A model generated the notes under the pieces. The model searched no databases, had not been told where the DNA came from, and was given only the letters and a program-made list of their open reading frames with translations. From Sphingomonas alba (GTDB lineage Bacteria; Pseudomonadota; Alphaproteobacteria; Sphingomonadales; Sphingomonadaceae), in contig NZ_JAMGBD010000002.1 of assembly GCF_023516555.1 (NCBI RefSeq), positions 496,001-560,000 of the forward strand: a stretch of DNA of 64,000 bases. The letters are read 5' to 3'. Positions within the stretch are counted from its first letter, which is position 1; each line of letters opens with the position of its first letter. Shown here in pieces: positions 45,677 through 54,759 of this stretch. The position numbers and the translations under genes were made by a program.

Positions 45677-46399
45677 TTAAATTGTGGGCGCGTTGCCGCT
45701 TGGAACGGTCCCGCCTGCGGCGAGGCTGGCCGCCGGACAATTGGCGGCGTTGAAGCCGTTCTTGCCGGTCCAGGTGCCGGGCTTGCCCTTTGTCACATTA
45801 TTAGGACTGATGCAGATCAACGCACGCACCGTCTGCCCTTCGATTATGAAGTCATCGTCGGTGATGACTTCCTGGGGGTCGCCGGCGATCGTCTGCTCTT
45901 CGACCGTTGAATTGCCCGTCGACTGGAGGCCTGGCGGCTCGACCAAGTTCTGATCGTTCGGGCCGACGAATTTCCAGACGTGGCAATCAAAGCCAATGGT
46001 CCGTTGCTGCGTAATCTCTGTCTCGAACATCTGTCCCGTCTGCGGGAAGGTTTCGGTCGCCGTCGCTAGCGCCCAAACGTTCGGGCTTCCACCGTTACGG
46101 AAATAGCTGCCGCCGATAATGACGTTCGAGAAGGTCGGCGTGCCGACCCCGTAAGGATCGCCGATGGGATCCGTGGTCTGCGTGTCCGTGGTGACCCAGC
46201 CGCCTTCGACCACATTGAGCGGCTCGGTCTGGAAATCGCTGTTCGGGTTATTCGGCTGCAATTGCGCGTCACAGATTTCCTGCGGCGTCATGCCCGTCGT
46301 GTCGATGGTTGGCGGGGTAGCCAACGCAGGCGCCATCAGCACAGGATTAAAACTACCAACGACAATCGCCGTGGCGGCAAGAATTGCCCGCTTACTCAT
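45677..46399 (-). CDS. Secreted hypothetical protein
   Basis: A 240-residue protein from ATG 46399 (an in-frame start 15 nt upstream also exists). Signal peptide about 1-28 (MSKRAILAATAIVVGS...APALA). The mature part has four Cys (EICDAQ, FDCHVW, LICISP, ANCPA), is rich in Thr/Asn/Gly/Pro, and shows no recognised domain. Four Cys suit two periplasmic or extracellular disulphides. It has its own terminator, and its promoter region (46400-46574) is notably AT-rich. Confidence 0.7.
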   Translation of the reverse strand: MSKRAILAATAIVVGSFNPVLMAPALATPPTIDTTGMTPQEICDAQLQPNNPNSDFQTEPLNVVEGGWVTTDTQTTDPIGDPYGVGTPTFSNVIIGGSYFRNGGSPNVWALATATETFPQTGQMFETEITQQRTIGFDCHVWKFVGPNDQNLVEPPGLQSTGNSTVEEQTIAGDPQEVITDDDFIIEGQTVRALICISPNNVTKGKPGTWTGKNGFNAANCPAASLAAGGTVPSGNAPTI

Positions 46400-46574
46400 A
46401 TCAATACCCCTCACAGTCCAAGATTCGCTTCGAGTCGCAGGACCCGCAGCTAAGTCTTTGTTAACTCTAAGTGGAGACTTATTGCAATTAACTTGTATTT
46501 AACAGCTCGATATATGTGCTGTTCCAGTCTGGCACGATGTTTGCGCCCGAAGCAGCTTGCGGCCATTAGGGCGC

Positions 46575-47060
46575 ATGGCCCCAGGTGGACTCCTGCCCCA
46601 TTCGCCCGCGCTCACTTACCTGGCGCAGATCATCCAATTGGCCGTGGCCCCGGTGTTCCTGCTGGCCGGGCTTGGCGCCTTCCTCAACGTCTGCACGGGC
46701 CGTCTGGCGCGCATCGTCGACCGGGCGCGGACGATGGAACCGGACCTGCTCGCATCCCGCGGCAAGGAGCATGACCGGCTGATTGCGGAGATGCATATCC
46801 TCGATCGGCGCATCGGCATCGTAAACGCCGCAATCTTCGCGACCGTCCTCGCGGCCCTCATCATCTCCGCGGTTGTCGTTCTCCTCTTCGCCGGCTTCCT
46901 CAGCGGCTACCGGTTCGGCACGCTGATCGCGTTGCTGTTCATCGCCGCCATGATTTCGACCGCGACCGGCTTTGGAATCTTCCTGTTCGAAACCCGCATG
47001 GCGACGCGGACGATGCGGGTTCGCACCTATGTCCTCGAACACCAGGCGGACGAGGACTAG
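46575..47060 (+). CDS. DUF2721 family membrane protein
   Basis: A 161-residue protein with three membrane helices: AQIIQLAVAPVFLLAGLGAFLNV with the following TGRLARIVDRARTME is the DUF2721 signature, then helices at about 90-115 and 120-145. A cytoplasmic acidic loop joins helices 1 and 2. Function is unknown. ATG 46575 is chosen over an upstream TTG. It precedes glpX by 63 nt. Confidence 0.85.
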   Translation: MAPGGLLPHSPALTYLAQIIQLAVAPVFLLAGLGAFLNVCTGRLARIVDRARTMEPDLLASRGKEHDRLIAEMHILDRRIGIVNAAIFATVLAALIISAVVVLLFAGFLSGYRFGTLIALLFIAAMISTATGFGIFLFETRMATRTMRVRTYVLEHQADED

Positions 47061-47123
47061 CCCGCTCGACAAGCCCGCCGCCCCTGCCTATCGCGGCGCT
47101 AACCATCAGGGAGCGCCGACATC

Positions 47124-48098
47124 ATGATTTCCGCCAGCCATATCCTCGATCGAGTCCTGGTCCTGGAAATGGTGCGGGTCACCGAGGCCGCGGCTATCGC
47201 CGCCTCGAAATGGATTGGGCGCGGCGACAACGATGCAGCCGATGCCGCCGCCGTCGAGGCCATGCGCACGGCGTTCAACGACCTTCCCTTCGACGGCACG
47301 GTCGTCATCGGCGAGGGCGAGCGCGACGAAGCCCCGATGCTCTTCATCGGTGAGAAGGTCGGGCTTGGCGGCGAGGGCGCGCCGAAGATCGACATCGCCC
47401 TCGACCCGCTCGAAGGCACGACGATCACCGCCACCGCCGGCCCCAATGCGCTCGCCGTCCTCGCGATCGCCGAGGAAGGGTGCCTGCTCAATGCGCCCGA
47501 TGTGTACATGGAGAAGCTCGCCATCGGCCCCGGCTATCCGGAAGGCACGATCGACCTGAACCGGTCGCCCGCCGACAATGTCCGGTCGCTCGCCAAGGCA
47601 AAAGGCTGCGACCCCCGCGAAATCCGTGCCTGCGTCCTCGATCGGCCGCGGCATCAGGCAATCATCGACGATCTTCGCGGCCTTGGCTGCGCCATTCAGC
47701 TGATCCCGGACGGGGATGTCGCGGGCGTCATTGCAGTCACCAATCCGGACACCGGAATCGACGTCTACATGGGCACGGGTGGGGCGCCGGAAGGTGTGCT
47801 GGCGGCAGCGGCCTTGCGTTGCGTCGGCGGCCAGATGCAGGGACGCCTGCTCTTCCGCAACGACGATGAAAAGGCCCGCGCCGCGCGATGGGGCGTCACC
47901 GATCTCGACCGCATCTACGAGCTGGAGGACATGGCACGCGGCGACTGCATCTTCGCGGCGACCGGCGTGACCGATGGTTCGCTGCTGGAGGGCGTGCACG
48001 TCCACAAGGGCGGCTGCATCTCTACGGAAAGCGTCGTCATGCGTGCCTCGTCCGGTACGATCCGCCGTGTGCGCACGGAACATCGAAAAGGCGCTTGA
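47124..48098 (+). CDS. glpX: Class II fructose-1,6-bisphosphatase (GlpX)
   Basis: A 324-residue class II FBPase. RVTEAAAIAASKWIGRGD opens the fold; VVIGEGERDEAPML and DIALDPLEGTTI carry the metal-binding Glu/Asp residues of the Li+-sensitive phosphatase superfamily, and YMGTGGAPEGVLAAAAL follows. It dephosphorylates fructose 1,6-bisphosphate in gluconeogenesis. AGGGAG precedes the ATG. recJ follows after 31 nt, probably on the same transcript. Confidence 0.93.
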   Translation: MISASHILDRVLVLEMVRVTEAAAIAASKWIGRGDNDAADAAAVEAMRTAFNDLPFDGTVVIGEGERDEAPMLFIGEKVGLGGEGAPKIDIALDPLEGTTITATAGPNALAVLAIAEEGCLLNAPDVYMEKLAIGPGYPEGTIDLNRSPADNVRSLAKAKGCDPREIRACVLDRPRHQAIIDDLRGLGCAIQLIPDGDVAGVIAVTNPDTGIDVYMGTGGAPEGVLAAAALRCVGGQMQGRLLFRNDDEKARAARWGVTDLDRIYELEDMARGDCIFAATGVTDGSLLEGVHVHKGGCISTESVVMRASSGTIRRVRTEHRKGA

Positions 48099-48129
48099 AC
48101 CGCCCCTTCGCAAGACTCATAAACGACTG

Positions 48130-49887
48130 ATGGGGCGGGAAGATTTTGCCTGCGGCGTGTCCGCGTCACTGCTTGGCCAGCCGTGGCGCTGGCGGCGCAA
48201 TGGCGGCGATGACCTGTCGCTGTCGCTGACCGACCAGTTGTTGCTGGCGCGCGGCGTCGAGCAGTCCGACCTGGCCCGCCATCGCCAGCCAACGATCCGA
48301 GACTTCCTGCCCGACCCGTCGGTGTTCAAGGACATGGACAAGGCGGCGGAACGCCTTGCGGACGCAGTGGAAAAGCAGGAAGCGGTCACGATCTTCGGCG
48401 ACTATGACGTCGATGGCGCAACCAGCTCGGCGCTGCTTGTCCTGCTCCTTCGGCGTCTTGGCCTTGAAGCGGGCACCTATATCCCCGACCGGCTGATGGA
48501 GGGTTATGGCCCCTCCGGAGATGCCTTGGTCCGGCTCAAGCAATCGGGTGCCGACCTGGTCGTCACGGTCGATTGCGGGGCGCAGGCCTTCGCCGCCTTG
48601 GAGGCTGCGGCTGACGCCAGCCTCGATGTCATCATCTGCGATCATCACCAATGTGCCGCCGAACTGCCCAAGGCCTATGCGGTCATCAATCCGAACCGGC
48701 TGGATGAGAGCGACGATGGTGCAGCCCACGGCCATCTCGCCGCAGTTGGCATGGCCTTCCTGCTTGGCGTCGCTCTGGTACGGGAACTCCGCAAGCGCGG
48801 ACGCTTCACGCAATCCGCGGAACCATCGATTATTGACCTTCTGGACCTGGTCGCGCTCGGCACCGTTGCTGACGTTGCTCGCCTGAAGACGCTTAACCGC
48901 GCATTCGTCACCCAGGGACTGAAGGTCATGTCCGGAGGCAAGAACCTCGGCCTCGCATCGCTTGCAGAAGCCGCTCGACTGGTGAAGGCACCAAGCTGCC
49001 GCGACCTTGGCTTCGCGCTCGGCCCACGGATCAATGCCGGTGGTCGTGTCGGCAAGTCAGATCTTGGCGTTCGGCTCCTGACTTCGACCGATCCAGAGGA
49101 AGCTCGGACCATCGCCGTCGAATTAGACCGGCTGAACGAGGAACGCCGGGCAATCGAGATGCTGGTGACCGAAGCCGCGGAGCAGCAATCCGCCGAGCAC
49201 GCCGCCGATCCGGTCGTCATCGTCTCCGGCAAGGGCTGGCATCCCGGTGTTATCGGCATCGTCGCCGGGCGACTGAAGGAAAAACTGCATCGCCCGACTA
49301 TTGTTATCGCCGAAGACGAGGACGGCACAGGCAAGGGCTCGGGCCGGTCGATCAGCGGCGTCGACCTCGGCGCGGCAGTCCTCGCGGCGAAAGACAACGG
49401 GCTGCTCATCGCCGGCGGAGGTCACGCCATGGCCGCTGGGCTCACCGTCGCGCCGAGCGGAGTCGAGGCGTTGCGTGCCTTCCTTTGCGAACGGCTGGCG
49501 CGTGATATCGAACAGGCGGTCGGCGCCCGCGCGCTGCTGCTCGATGCGGCCCTTGCACCCGGAGGCGTGGTGGGCGGCCTGTGCGACGAGCTGGACAGTG
49601 GCGGCCCCTATGGTGCGGGCTGGCCGAATCCCAAGATCGCTGCCGGTCCGGCCCGGCTGATGCGCGTTGGGATCGTCGGCAACGGCCATGTCCGCGGCAT
49701 TGCTTGCGGCCCCGATGGCAAGAGCTTCAAATGGATTGCCTTCCGTTCTGCGGAGACGCCCCTTGGCGAGGCGCTGCTGGCATCGCCCGCGGACAAGACA
49801 TGGTGGCTGGCAGGATCGATCAAACGCGACGAGTGGAACGGCGGCAATGCCGCGGAAATGCACCTGGACGACGCCGCACCGGCTTGA
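48130..49887 (+). CDS. recJ: Single-stranded-DNA-specific exonuclease RecJ
   Basis: A 585-residue DHH-superfamily 5'-3' ssDNA exonuclease. Motif I is FGDYDVDGATS, motif III CDHHQCAAELP (the DHH), with the DHHA1 motif GGGHAMAAG near residue 435 and a C-terminal OB-like domain. It acts in recombination and repair (RecFOR path, mismatch repair). ATG 48130 is taken as start since the sequence from MGREDFACGVSASLLG fits family N termini. Confidence 0.93.
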   Translation: MGREDFACGVSASLLGQPWRWRRNGGDDLSLSLTDQLLLARGVEQSDLARHRQPTIRDFLPDPSVFKDMDKAAERLADAVEKQEAVTIFGDYDVDGATSSALLVLLLRRLGLEAGTYIPDRLMEGYGPSGDALVRLKQSGADLVVTVDCGAQAFAALEAAADASLDVIICDHHQCAAELPKAYAVINPNRLDESDDGAAHGHLAAVGMAFLLGVALVRELRKRGRFTQSAEPSIIDLLDLVALGTVADVARLKTLNRAFVTQGLKVMSGGKNLGLASLAEAARLVKAPSCRDLGFALGPRINAGGRVGKSDLGVRLLTSTDPEEARTIAVELDRLNEERRAIEMLVTEAAEQQSAEHAADPVVIVSGKGWHPGVIGIVAGRLKEKLHRPTIVIAEDEDGTGKGSGRSISGVDLGAAVLAAKDNGLLIAGGGHAMAAGLTVAPSGVEALRAFLCERLARDIEQAVGARALLLDAALAPGGVVGGLCDELDSGGPYGAGWPNPKIAAGPARLMRVGIVGNGHVRGIACGPDGKSFKWIAFRSAETPLGEALLASPADKTWWLAGSIKRDEWNGGNAAEMHLDDAAPA

Positions 49888-49932
49888 CCGGGCGCGGAGC
49901 CTCCCTTAAGCGCGCGGCCTGCCTTCAGGCAT

Positions 49933-50007
49933 GGCCCCTTCGTCTAGCGGTTAGGACGCGGCCCTTTCACGGCTGAAACACGGGTTCGATTCCCGTAGGG
50001 GTCACCA
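49933..50007 (+). tRNA. tRNA-Glu (anticodon TTC)
   Basis: A 75-nt cloverleaf. The acceptor arms GGCCCCT and AGGGGTC pair (one G-U), the anticodon loop CTTTCAC has anticodon TTC, the T arm is CGGGTTCGATTCCCG, and CCA is encoded at 50005-50007. It lies 45 nt after recJ, possibly read from the same transcript. No integrase or att duplication is nearby. Confidence 0.97.
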
Positions 50008-50055
50008 GCTAATTCCTTGTGATCAAACACATCCTTGGCCGAACACTGCGGGAGC

Positions 50056-50070
50056 GGGACGAACTGTCCC
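50056..50070 (+). terminator. Weak hairpin after tRNA-Glu
   Basis: GGGAC at 50056-50060 and GTCCC at 50066-50070 with a 5-nt loop, followed by CTTAACTTCC. A possible weak terminator for the tRNA transcript. Confidence 0.35.
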
Positions 50071-50101
50071 CTTAACTTCCCTAATATGCGCAGTGATTTC
50101 G

Positions 50102-51034
50102 TTAGCGGAGCTCTCGAGACTGGACCGCAAGTCGAGCGAAAATTGCTTTCAGCTGCGGCGTCGCCAAATCCAGAAACGCCCTGACCTTTGGCACCGACGC
50201 TCTGCCGGTCGGTGTCAGCAGGTGAACAGGTAACGGCGGAAATTCCGCATCGGCCAGCACGACCTGCAGGCGGCGAGCACGGACGGCGTCGGCGACATGA
50301 TAAGAATAGAGGCGGGTTAGCCCTTTGCCCTTAGCCGCGGACGTGACGGCCGCTCTTACTGAATTGACAGTCAGCCGCGGGTTGAATCGAACGGCTCGCG
50401 GTACTGACGAACCGGGTGCAGGCGGAAACGTCCAGCTATCCAAGCCAAAGTTGGTGAATGCTATAATCTTGTGAGCGCTGAGGTCGACCGGCTCGAAAAT
50501 CTGCGGGTGGCTGGCGAGATATTCAGGCGAAGCGACGACCACACGACGGACGTCGCTGCCCACCCGCGTCGCAATCAAGGATGAGTCCGGCAAGTCTCCT
50601 ACCCGCAGCGCAATGTCGACGCCTTCGTCGACAAGGTTCACCTGCCTATCGAGGAGCAGCAGGCGCGCTGACACCATTGGGAAGGCGTCGAGGAATCGGT
50701 CCAGCACCGGGCGCAGGATATCCTCTCCGCTTACGGGCGGGGCCGTTAGGGTCAGTACACCTCTCGGAGCCGATTTCTCGCCCAGCGCCAGCAAGTCCGC
50801 TTCATCAATTTCGGTCAGGATCCGGCGGCACGCCGCCGCGTATCTTTCGCCCGCTTCGCTTAACCGGATTGTTCGCGTAGTCCGATGGAGCAATTCGACC
50901 CCGACCTGGTTTTCCAGGGACGCAATGGCGCGACTTACGGCCGCCGGCGACCGTTTCAACAGACGGCCGGCAGCTGCCAAACTGCCCTGATCAAGTGCTG
51001 CAATAAACACCTTCATTGCTTCGATGCGATCCAT
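50102..51034 (-). CDS. LysR family transcriptional regulator
   Basis: A 310-residue LysR regulator: winged HTH at 1-60 (MKVFIAALDQGSLAAAGRLLKRSPAAVSRAIASLENQVG) and a periplasmic-binding-like effector domain. It resembles the AaeR/DsdC-distant group usually regulating the neighbouring divergent gene. Here that is the SDR at 51209, 174 nt away. The effector is unknown. Confidence 0.9.
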   Translation of the reverse strand: MDRIEAMKVFIAALDQGSLAAAGRLLKRSPAAVSRAIASLENQVGVELLHRTTRTIRLSEAGERYAAACRRILTEIDEADLLALGEKSAPRGVLTLTAPPVSGEDILRPVLDRFLDAFPMVSARLLLLDRQVNLVDEGVDIALRVGDLPDSSLIATRVGSDVRRVVVASPEYLASHPQIFEPVDLSAHKIIAFTNFGLDSWTFPPAPGSSVPRAVRFNPRLTVNSVRAAVTSAAKGKGLTRLYSYHVADAVRARRLQVVLADAEFPPLPVHLLTPTGRASVPKVRAFLDLATPQLKAIFARLAVQSRELR

Positions 51035-51143
51035 GGCGGGCTTCCTCGAGACGCCTCTAATCGACGCAAGATAATGCAGACCGGGCGCTTATTCATCCGA
51101 TTTACGGAAGAGTGCCTGCCGGCTGCCGGTTATTCTCTCGCGG

Positions 51144-51167
51144 TGCGACGCCAATTAAATGGTCGCA
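51144..51167. promoter_or_regulatory. Candidate LysR operator
   Basis: TGCGAC at 51144-51149 and GTCGCA at 51162-51167 form a 6-bp inverted repeat with 12 nt between. It lies 42 nt before the SDR start in the LysR-SDR spacer, a usual place for a LysR recognition site. Confidence 0.4.
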
Positions 51168-51208
51168 ATCGGCGCAATTGGGCGCCCCAAGAGCAAGTCT
51201 AGAGGGAA

Positions 51209-51925
51209 ATGGCTATGGGTGAAGTGCGCAAAGTTGCCGTTATCACCGGCGCTTCACAGGGCATCGGTGCCGGCCTGGTCGATGCCTTCCTAAAGGGGGG
51301 CTATCGGGTCGTTGCAACGTCACGCTCGATCAAGCCGTCAACAATTCCTGATGTATTGACCGTCGCTGGCGACATTGGCGATCCCGCGACAGGTGCTCGT
51401 GTGATCGAGGAAGCGATCAAGAAGTTTGGTCGCGTCGATACATTGGTCAACAATGCCGGGATCTTCGTTGCCAGTCCGTTTACCAGCTATACCGCGGGCC
51501 AGTATGACGCCGTGGTTGCAACGAACCTCAACGGATTCTTCAACATCACGCAGCCAGCAGTTGCGGCGATGGATAAGCAAGGTTCCGGCCATGTGGTCAG
51601 CATCACAACGACACTGGTCGAACACCCGACGTCCCAGGTCCCGTCCGTCCTCGCGTCGTTGACCAAGGGCGGTATCGGCGCGGCCACGAAGAGCCTCGCC
51701 GTGGAATATGCAAGTCGCGGAATTCGGGCCAATGCGGTTTCCCCGGGCATCATCAAAACGCCAATGCACGCCCAGGAAACGCACGAATTCCTCGCCGGTC
51801 TCCATCCGATGAAGCGGATGGGAGAGATTAGCGAGATTGTCGACGCTGTCCTGTACCTTGAGTCTGCGCACTTCGTGACGGGCGAGATCCTGCATGTCGA
51901 TGGCGGCCAGATCGCCGGTCACTGA
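51209..51925 (+). CDS. SDR family oxidoreductase
   Basis: A 238-residue classical short-chain dehydrogenase: cofactor motif TGASQGIGAGL near the N terminus, NNAG, an active region around the expected Ser/Tyr-Lys, and a C-terminal GGQIAGH. In the active region the usual YxxxK appears as SVLASLTKGG, i.e. Leu-Ala-Ser-Leu-Thr-Lys with no Tyr. The classical tyrosine seems to be missing, so the enzyme may be altered or inactive as a dehydrogenase. It is paired with the tautomerase gene (25 nt). Confidence 0.82.
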   Translation: MAMGEVRKVAVITGASQGIGAGLVDAFLKGGYRVVATSRSIKPSTIPDVLTVAGDIGDPATGARVIEEAIKKFGRVDTLVNNAGIFVASPFTSYTAGQYDAVVATNLNGFFNITQPAVAAMDKQGSGHVVSITTTLVEHPTSQVPSVLASLTKGGIGAATKSLAVEYASRGIRANAVSPGIIKTPMHAQETHEFLAGLHPMKRMGEISEIVDAVLYLESAHFVTGEILHVDGGQIAGH

Positions 51926-51950
51926 GGGTTAAACCCAAAGGAGGCAATCC

Positions 51951-52184
51951 ATGCCAATGGTTACAGTTCAGGTTACCCGGGAAGGGTCAGTCCCAGGCGC
52001 CGATCGGGTTACGGCCGAGCAGAAGGCGGAGATCTACCAAGGCATCGCCCAACTGCTGCTCGACGTCCTTCGGAAGCCCCTCGATCGAACTTGGGTGATC
52101 TTCGAGGAAGTGGAGCTGGAAAACTGGTCACAGGCGGGCCTGCCACTTCCCGAATATCGCAAGCGCCAGTCGGTGGCGGACTAA
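51951..52184 (+). CDS. 4-oxalocrotonate tautomerase family protein
   Basis: A 77-residue tautomerase: MPMVTVQVTREG, so Met removal would expose the catalytic amino-terminal proline, followed by a helix (AEQKAEIYQGIAQLLLDVL) and RTWVIFEEVELENW. Related small tautomerases act on 2-hydroxymuconate or other enols; the substrate here is unassigned. AAAGGAGG before the ATG is a strong ribosome-binding site. Probably coexpressed with the SDR under the LysR regulator. Confidence 0.88.
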   Translation: MPMVTVQVTREGSVPGADRVTAEQKAEIYQGIAQLLLDVLRKPLDRTWVIFEEVELENWSQAGLPLPEYRKRQSVAD

Positions 52185-52228
52185 CATCCGATGCTAGAGC
52201 GGTCACCACGTGGGTGACGGCGTGCTCC

Positions 52229-53476
52229 TCACAACCTCAACCCGCCGATGACCAGGCTTGCAGCCAGCGTCACCATGCTTGCCAGCAAGGCAAGTGCCGC
52301 CGACAAGCTCTTTTTGCGGGCATAGGCTAGGGTGATGCCGAGCTTTACCGCCATGTTGGCTAGGATCGTACCGCCTAGGGCCAGGGCGGCCAGTTGCGGC
52401 GCAATGGCATCCGGCGGCAAGTTGCCGGCGGTGACGATCGCGGCGTCGACATCGAGGCTGCCCATGAACAGCAAAAGCCACGCGATGCCCTGCTCGCCGA
52501 AGCGACCCTGTGCCCAGCGCGCGGCTACGGCAGCCACTGCCAGGAAGAGGACGAAGCCCAGCGCGGGAAGCAGCGCGATCGGATTCCCCGGTGCGGCCGG
52601 TGCATCGCATTTCGGCGCGTTGCGGTAGAGCCACCAGCCAGCCAGCCAACTGACGATTAGCGGCGGTGCGACCACGATTAGGAACGGAATGGTTAGACGC
52701 GTCGCAAGTAAGCCTACCAACACCAGAACTCGCAGGTACATTACGGCCGTCGCCAGCGCGATGCCGGCGTCCTCGGCGCCGGGCGAATTGTCCTGGCCAA
52801 GTCGTTGGGCGAGCGACTGCGTGACGGCGGTCGAGCTGTAAGCGCCGCCAATCAACGCCGTCGCGATCGTCCCGTGACGCTCGCCGAAGATGCGGTTGGC
52901 CACATAGCCAGCGAAGGAGAAGCCGGTGACCAGGATGACCACCCACCAGAGCTTCGACGCATTCCACGCATCGAAGGGGCCGAAGGGCTGGTCGGGCAGG
53001 AAGGGCAAGACCGCCAACGCAATGACCGAGAAACGGGCGAGCGCTTTCACATCCTCTTCGTCCAGCTTATCCAGAAAGCTGTGAATCTCCGCCTTCAACG
53101 CCAGAACGGAGATCGTGATTGCCGCTGCTGCAATCGCCAGCCCGGCGCTCCCGGACCCGGCAAGGAAACCGATAGCCAGGGTCAACAAGGCAGCAACGGC
53201 GGTGGTTGAATCGCGCTGCGCCTTTAGCTCGCGGCCAAAGCCGTAAGTCATCAGGCCCACTCCGCCGGCGATGAGCGCCCCCGCAGCAAGGGAATAGCCG
53301 CGCGCTCCGATCAGCCCTGCGATGCCCGCTCCGAGGCCCAACAAGGTGAAGGTCCGCACCCCCGCGATCCGCGACCCCGGCTTTTCTCGGCGTTGTTTCC
53401 AGCCGCGCTCGATGCCGACCAGCAGCCCGACCGCCAGCGCTCCACCAACTGAATATGCTTCAGCCTGCCAGTTCAT
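52229..53476 (-). CDS. MgtC/SapB and DUF4010 family membrane protein
   Basis: A 415-residue protein with about 11 hydrophobic helices. The N-terminal part is MgtC-like (GGALAVGLLVGIERGWKQR...PGSRIAGVRTFTLLGLGAG), the rest matches DUF4010. Members are annotated as possible Mg2+ or ion-related membrane proteins with unproven transport. ATG 53476 is preferred over 53479 (adjacent Met). It diverges from the secreted LamG-like gene by 127 nt. Confidence 0.82.
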   Translation of the reverse strand: MNWQAEAYSVGGALAVGLLVGIERGWKQRREKPGSRIAGVRTFTLLGLGAGIAGLIGARGYSLAAGALIAGGVGLMTYGFGRELKAQRDSTTAVAALLTLAIGFLAGSGSAGLAIAAAAITISVLALKAEIHSFLDKLDEEDVKALARFSVIALAVLPFLPDQPFGPFDAWNASKLWWVVILVTGFSFAGYVANRIFGERHGTIATALIGGAYSSTAVTQSLAQRLGQDNSPGAEDAGIALATAVMYLRVLVLVGLLATRLTIPFLIVVAPPLIVSWLAGWWLYRNAPKCDAPAAPGNPIALLPALGFVLFLAVAAVAARWAQGRFGEQGIAWLLLFMGSLDVDAAIVTAGNLPPDAIAPQLAALALGGTILANMAVKLGITLAYARKKSLSAALALLASMVTLAASLVIGGLRL

Positions 53477-53603
53477 CATCGCGAACAGATAGCGGCCAAA
53501 TCGCCCCGATAGGAAGGGCGCGCGAAATCCGCGTCGTAACTTCAACCACGGGAAAGGCGAACTAAGGCCTGTCGCGCATGCATTCCCGTGGCCGAGGTCT
53601 ATC

Positions 53604-54752
53604 ATGAGACAATGGGCCCAGATCGCCCTTCCGATTTCTTTGTTGTGGATTTCTAGCCAGGCGTCAGCGCATGCGGTGTTTCATGATGCGCCATTCGATG
53701 AGGCGCATTGGACATTCGCCGGAGCGGACGTTCACCCGACGGAGGCGCTTGGCCAGAAGGCGCTCCGACTGCAGGACGGCGTCGCCACGCTCAAAATTCC
53801 CGACCTTGCGAGCGGAATTGTCGAATTCGACATTCTCTTCGCCTCTGAGGCGCCAATGTACAGCGGTCTGAGGTTCCACGGGCGCGACAGGGGTCAATAC
53901 GAGTATTTCTACCTCCGCGCCGACCGCAGCGGCATGGCCGATTCCACCGAGTACACACCGGTGTTCAATGGCGACCAGGGCTGGCAAATCTATGCAGGGC
54001 CAGAGTTTTCGAGTGAGGAAGGTTTCAAGCGAGGCGGCTGGAACCATGTGCAGGTTCGAATCTACCCGGACTCTGCCGACGTCTTCATGAACGGCCACCT
54101 GTCTCTGCGCATTCCTGAGCTTAAGACTGGGCAGGCTGCGGGCTATGTCTCCTTTGCATCCTCCTTTGGACCGCGGTTTCCCTTCAACCAGACTTTCTAT
54201 GCCAACGTCCGCTACAGCCTGGATCCGATAAGCCGCCCGGCGGACATGCCCGTGCCGTCGCTTTATGCGCCCGCCGGCCTGGTGCGCCGCTGGCGCGTTT
54301 CTCATTCCATGCCTCAGGCCGATGCCCTGGCGATCGCTGCGGGGAAGGCGGCACCCGCCACCAAATGGGCTGATCTCAAGGTGGAAACCAACGGCATCGC
54401 CAACCTCGCCCGGGTCGCCGCCAAATCTGGGGATAGCAACGCGGTGGTAGCGCAATTCGAAATCACGGCAGACAAGGACGGCTCCCAACTCATGCGCTTC
54501 GGCTACAGCGACACCGTCGACATGTTTGTGAACGGCCGGCAGGTCTTTCAGGGCGACGCCACCTTCATTTCACGAGACCTGCAATTCCTGGGCACCGTCG
54601 GGTTCAAGGATGCAGTCAGCATCCCCCTGCGGCGAGGGGCCAACCAGGTCGCCTTTGTCGTCAAGGAAAGCTATGGCGGCTGGGCAGCAGCGGCGGAATT
54701 TGTCGAGCCTCGTGGCCTTGCAGGCGCCGGACTGCCAGCTGCGCAAAGGTAA
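53604..54752 (+). CDS. Secreted protein with LamG/concanavalin-A-like domain
   Basis: A 382-residue exported protein: signal peptide 1-22 (QIALPISLLWISSQASA). The first domain (about 25-205) is a LamG-like or DUF1080-like beta-sandwich, with SGIVEFDILFASEAPMYSGLRFHGRDRGQYEYFYLRAD and a GWNHVQVRIY strand. A second beta domain (about 250-370) looks like a carbohydrate-binding module. No catalytic residues are recognisable, so it may bind sugar or lipid. Convergent with phoD. Confidence 0.72.
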   Translation: MRQWAQIALPISLLWISSQASAHAVFHDAPFDEAHWTFAGADVHPTEALGQKALRLQDGVATLKIPDLASGIVEFDILFASEAPMYSGLRFHGRDRGQYEYFYLRADRSGMADSTEYTPVFNGDQGWQIYAGPEFSSEEGFKRGGWNHVQVRIYPDSADVFMNGHLSLRIPELKTGQAAGYVSFASSFGPRFPFNQTFYANVRYSLDPISRPADMPVPSLYAPAGLVRRWRVSHSMPQADALAIAAGKAAPATKWADLKVETNGIANLARVAAKSGDSNAVVAQFEITADKDGSQLMRFGYSDTVDMFVNGRQVFQGDATFISRDLQFLGTVGFKDAVSIPLRRGANQVAFVVKESYGGWAAAAEFVEPRGLAGAGLPAAQR

Positions 54753-54759
54753 TGGACGC

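Noticed and set aside
49933-50007. tRNA-Glu as an integration site
   Set aside because: No integrase, no duplicated tRNA 3' end and no change in base composition on either side.
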